In this document: positions 6,518 to 7,233 of the stretch, one piece after another
Layout of the letters: the number at the start of each line of letters is the position of its first letter
Position numbering within the stretch: position 1 is the stretch's first letter
Assembly: GCA_947175845.1 (NCBI GenBank)
Contig: CAMWOK010000149.1
Coordinates: 1-7,233, forward strand
From: an uncultured Lachnospiraceae bacterium
GTDB taxonomy: Bacteria; Bacillota; Clostridia; Lachnospirales; Lachnospiraceae
Reading direction: 5' to 3'
Length of the DNA: 7,233 bases
Notes under the pieces: generated by a model
What the model was told of the DNA's origin: nothing
Databases searched by the model: none
Seen by the model: the letters and a program-made list of their open reading frames with translations, nothing else
Position numbers and translations under genes: made by a program

Positions 6518-6545
6518 ATTCATATATCAAATCCGATATATCAAT
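6518..6545 (+). promoter_or_regulatory. 28-bp dyad in the tex leader
   Basis: Arms at 6518-6528 and 6535-6545 are complementary at 10 of 11 positions (one C-C mismatch), around the 6-nt spacer AAATCC. The core arms are ATATATC and GATATAT. It starts about 16 nt after the inferred transcription start, a position where a repressor could block elongation or initiation. As RNA the stem would be AU-rich and weak. The lower AT complexity makes some symmetry expected by chance. Confidence 0.4.
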
Positions 6546-6577
6546 AACACAAATCATTACGAAACAATCAATTATTT

Positions 6578-6585
6578 AAAGAGGG
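6578..6585 (+). promoter_or_regulatory. Likely ribosome binding site for tex
   Basis: AAAGAGGG lies 12 nt before the ATG at 6598, somewhat farther than usual. No other start codon fits the Tex N-terminus in this frame, so the start call does not depend on it. Confidence 0.6.
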
Positions 6586-6597
6586 AACAGTTACACT

Positions 6598-7233
6598 ATG
6601 GATATCATTTTAAAGCTAAAAGAAGAACTCAATGTAGAAAAATGGCAGGTTGAGGCCGCCGTGAAGCTGATAGATGAGGGAAATACCATCCCGTTCATCT
6701 CCAGATACCGCAAGGAGGTCACAGGCTCGCTCAACGACGAGGTGCTTCGAAACCTCAACGAGCGGCTGGGGTATCTCAGAAATCTGGAGGAGAAGAAAGA
6801 ACAGGTACTCGGAAGTATCGAGGAGCAGGGAAAGCTCACAGACGAACTGCGGCAGAAAATTCTCGCCGCAGAGACGATCGTGGCTGTCGACGACCTCTAT
6901 CTTCCCTACAGGCCAAAGAGAAAGACGCGCGCAAGCGTCGCCAAGGAGAAGGGACTTGACAAGCTGGCGGACATCATCCTGGCGCAGGAGACGGCAAATC
7001 CGCTGATTGCCGAGGCACAGCCCTATGTGGATGAGGAAAAAGGAGTCAAAAATGTCAAGGAAGCCCTGCAGGGAGCGATGGACATTATCGCGGAGATGAT
7101 CTCGGACGAGGCGGACTACAGGACCTACATTCGTCAGGCGACCTTTGAGGAGGGAAAGATTATCAGCACCGCCAAGGACGCTAAGGCGCAGAGCGTGTAT
7201 GAGATGTATTACGATTTCGAGGATCCTGTGAGC
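6598..7233 (+). CDS. tex: RNA-binding transcriptional accessory protein Tex (YdcI family), 3' partial
   Basis: The frame is open from ATG 6598 to the window end (212 codons, no stop); the whole protein is normally over 700 residues. The part seen is the helical Tex-like N-terminal domain. It begins MDIILKLKEELNV, with the conserved FISRYRKEVTG at 33-43 and LYLPYRPKRKTRA from residue 100, both family hallmarks. The YqgF/RNase H-like, helix-hairpin-helix and C-terminal S1 RNA-binding domains should follow beyond 7233. Tex is a conserved cytoplasmic nucleic-acid-binding protein linked to transcription and RNA metabolism; its exact reaction is not settled. It has its own promoter and leader, diverges from the membrane protein gene, and shows base composition like its neighbours. 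Nothing in the visible part is broken. Confidence 0.95.
   Translation, partial: MDIILKLKEELNVEKWQVEAAVKLIDEGNTIPFISRYRKEVTGSLNDEVLRNLNERLGYLRNLEEKKEQVLGSIEEQGKLTDELRQKILAAETIVAVDDLYLPYRPKRKTRASVAKEKGLDKLADIILAQETANPLIAEAQPYVDEEKGVKNVKEALQGAMDIIAEMISDEADYRTYIRQATFEEGKIISTAKDAKAQSVYEMYYDFEDPVS

Larger units (their letters stand above)
6295..6597. other. 303-bp divergent intergenic region
   Basis: No gene is seen here. It holds, from left to right: the membrane protein ribosome binding site, its GC-rich leader hairpin, back-to-back promoters, three TGAA(A)T repeats at 11-bp steps (6446, 6457, 6468), the tex leader dyad, and the tex ribosome binding site. The 9-mer TCCGATATA occurs twice, at 6485-6493 overlapping the tex -10 and at 6532-6540 inside the dyad. 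Confidence 0.7.

Noticed and set aside
6674..7006. 110-aa + strand ORF near the right end, plus an 82-aa - strand ORF at 6591-6839
   Set aside because: Both overlap the tex reading frame, which starts at 6598 and has clear family motifs; their serine/arginine-rich translations are shadow-like.

Overview
The window reads as ordinary chromosome from a low-to-mid GC Gram-positive, most likely a clostridial/Lachnospiraceae-type Firmicute. The reasons are the class II (Firmicutes-type) galactose-1-phosphate uridylyltransferase, the adjacent secA-prfB pair, a DUF975-type membrane protein, and AAGGAGG-like ribosome binding sites with sigma-A-type promoters spaced at 17 bp. The genus cannot be fixed from sequence reading alone. 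I see no prophage, insertion sequence, CRISPR array, tRNA or rRNA.

Layout, left to right. Positions 1-1485 (+) hold galT without its first few codons. A 169-bp gap carries a well-formed extended -10 promoter and a short leader for secA (1655-4222, +), the preprotein translocase ATPase. After 22 bp comes prfB (4245-5349, +), peptide chain release factor 2. It is split by the classic autoregulatory +1 programmed frameshift at an in-frame TGA (4320-4322), so a plain ORF caller finds only the downstream part from 4366. The secA-prfB unit ends at a perfect A-tract/stem/T-tract hairpin (5348-5377) that can terminate transcription from both sides. It meets there a gene on the opposite strand (5449-6294, -) for a multi-pass DUF975-like membrane protein of unknown function. 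The 303-bp gap 6295-6597 holds two back-to-back promoters, one for the membrane protein (-) and one for tex (+). It also holds a GC-rich hairpin in the membrane protein leader and a 28-bp dyad in the tex leader. The window ends inside tex (6598-7233, +), which encodes the Tex/YdcI RNA-binding protein; 212 codons are present.

How they work together: secA and prfB look like a two-gene housekeeping operon, for protein export and for termination at UGA/UAA. RF2 sets its own level through the frameshift. galT (Leloir pathway), the membrane protein and tex are functionally separate neighbours with their own signals. I did not find a convincing new biological system. The observations most worth a second look are the frameshift (well known in type, needed for correct annotation), the secA leader with a start-stop element abutting the Shine-Dalgarno, and the structured, divergent intergenic region between the membrane protein and tex.
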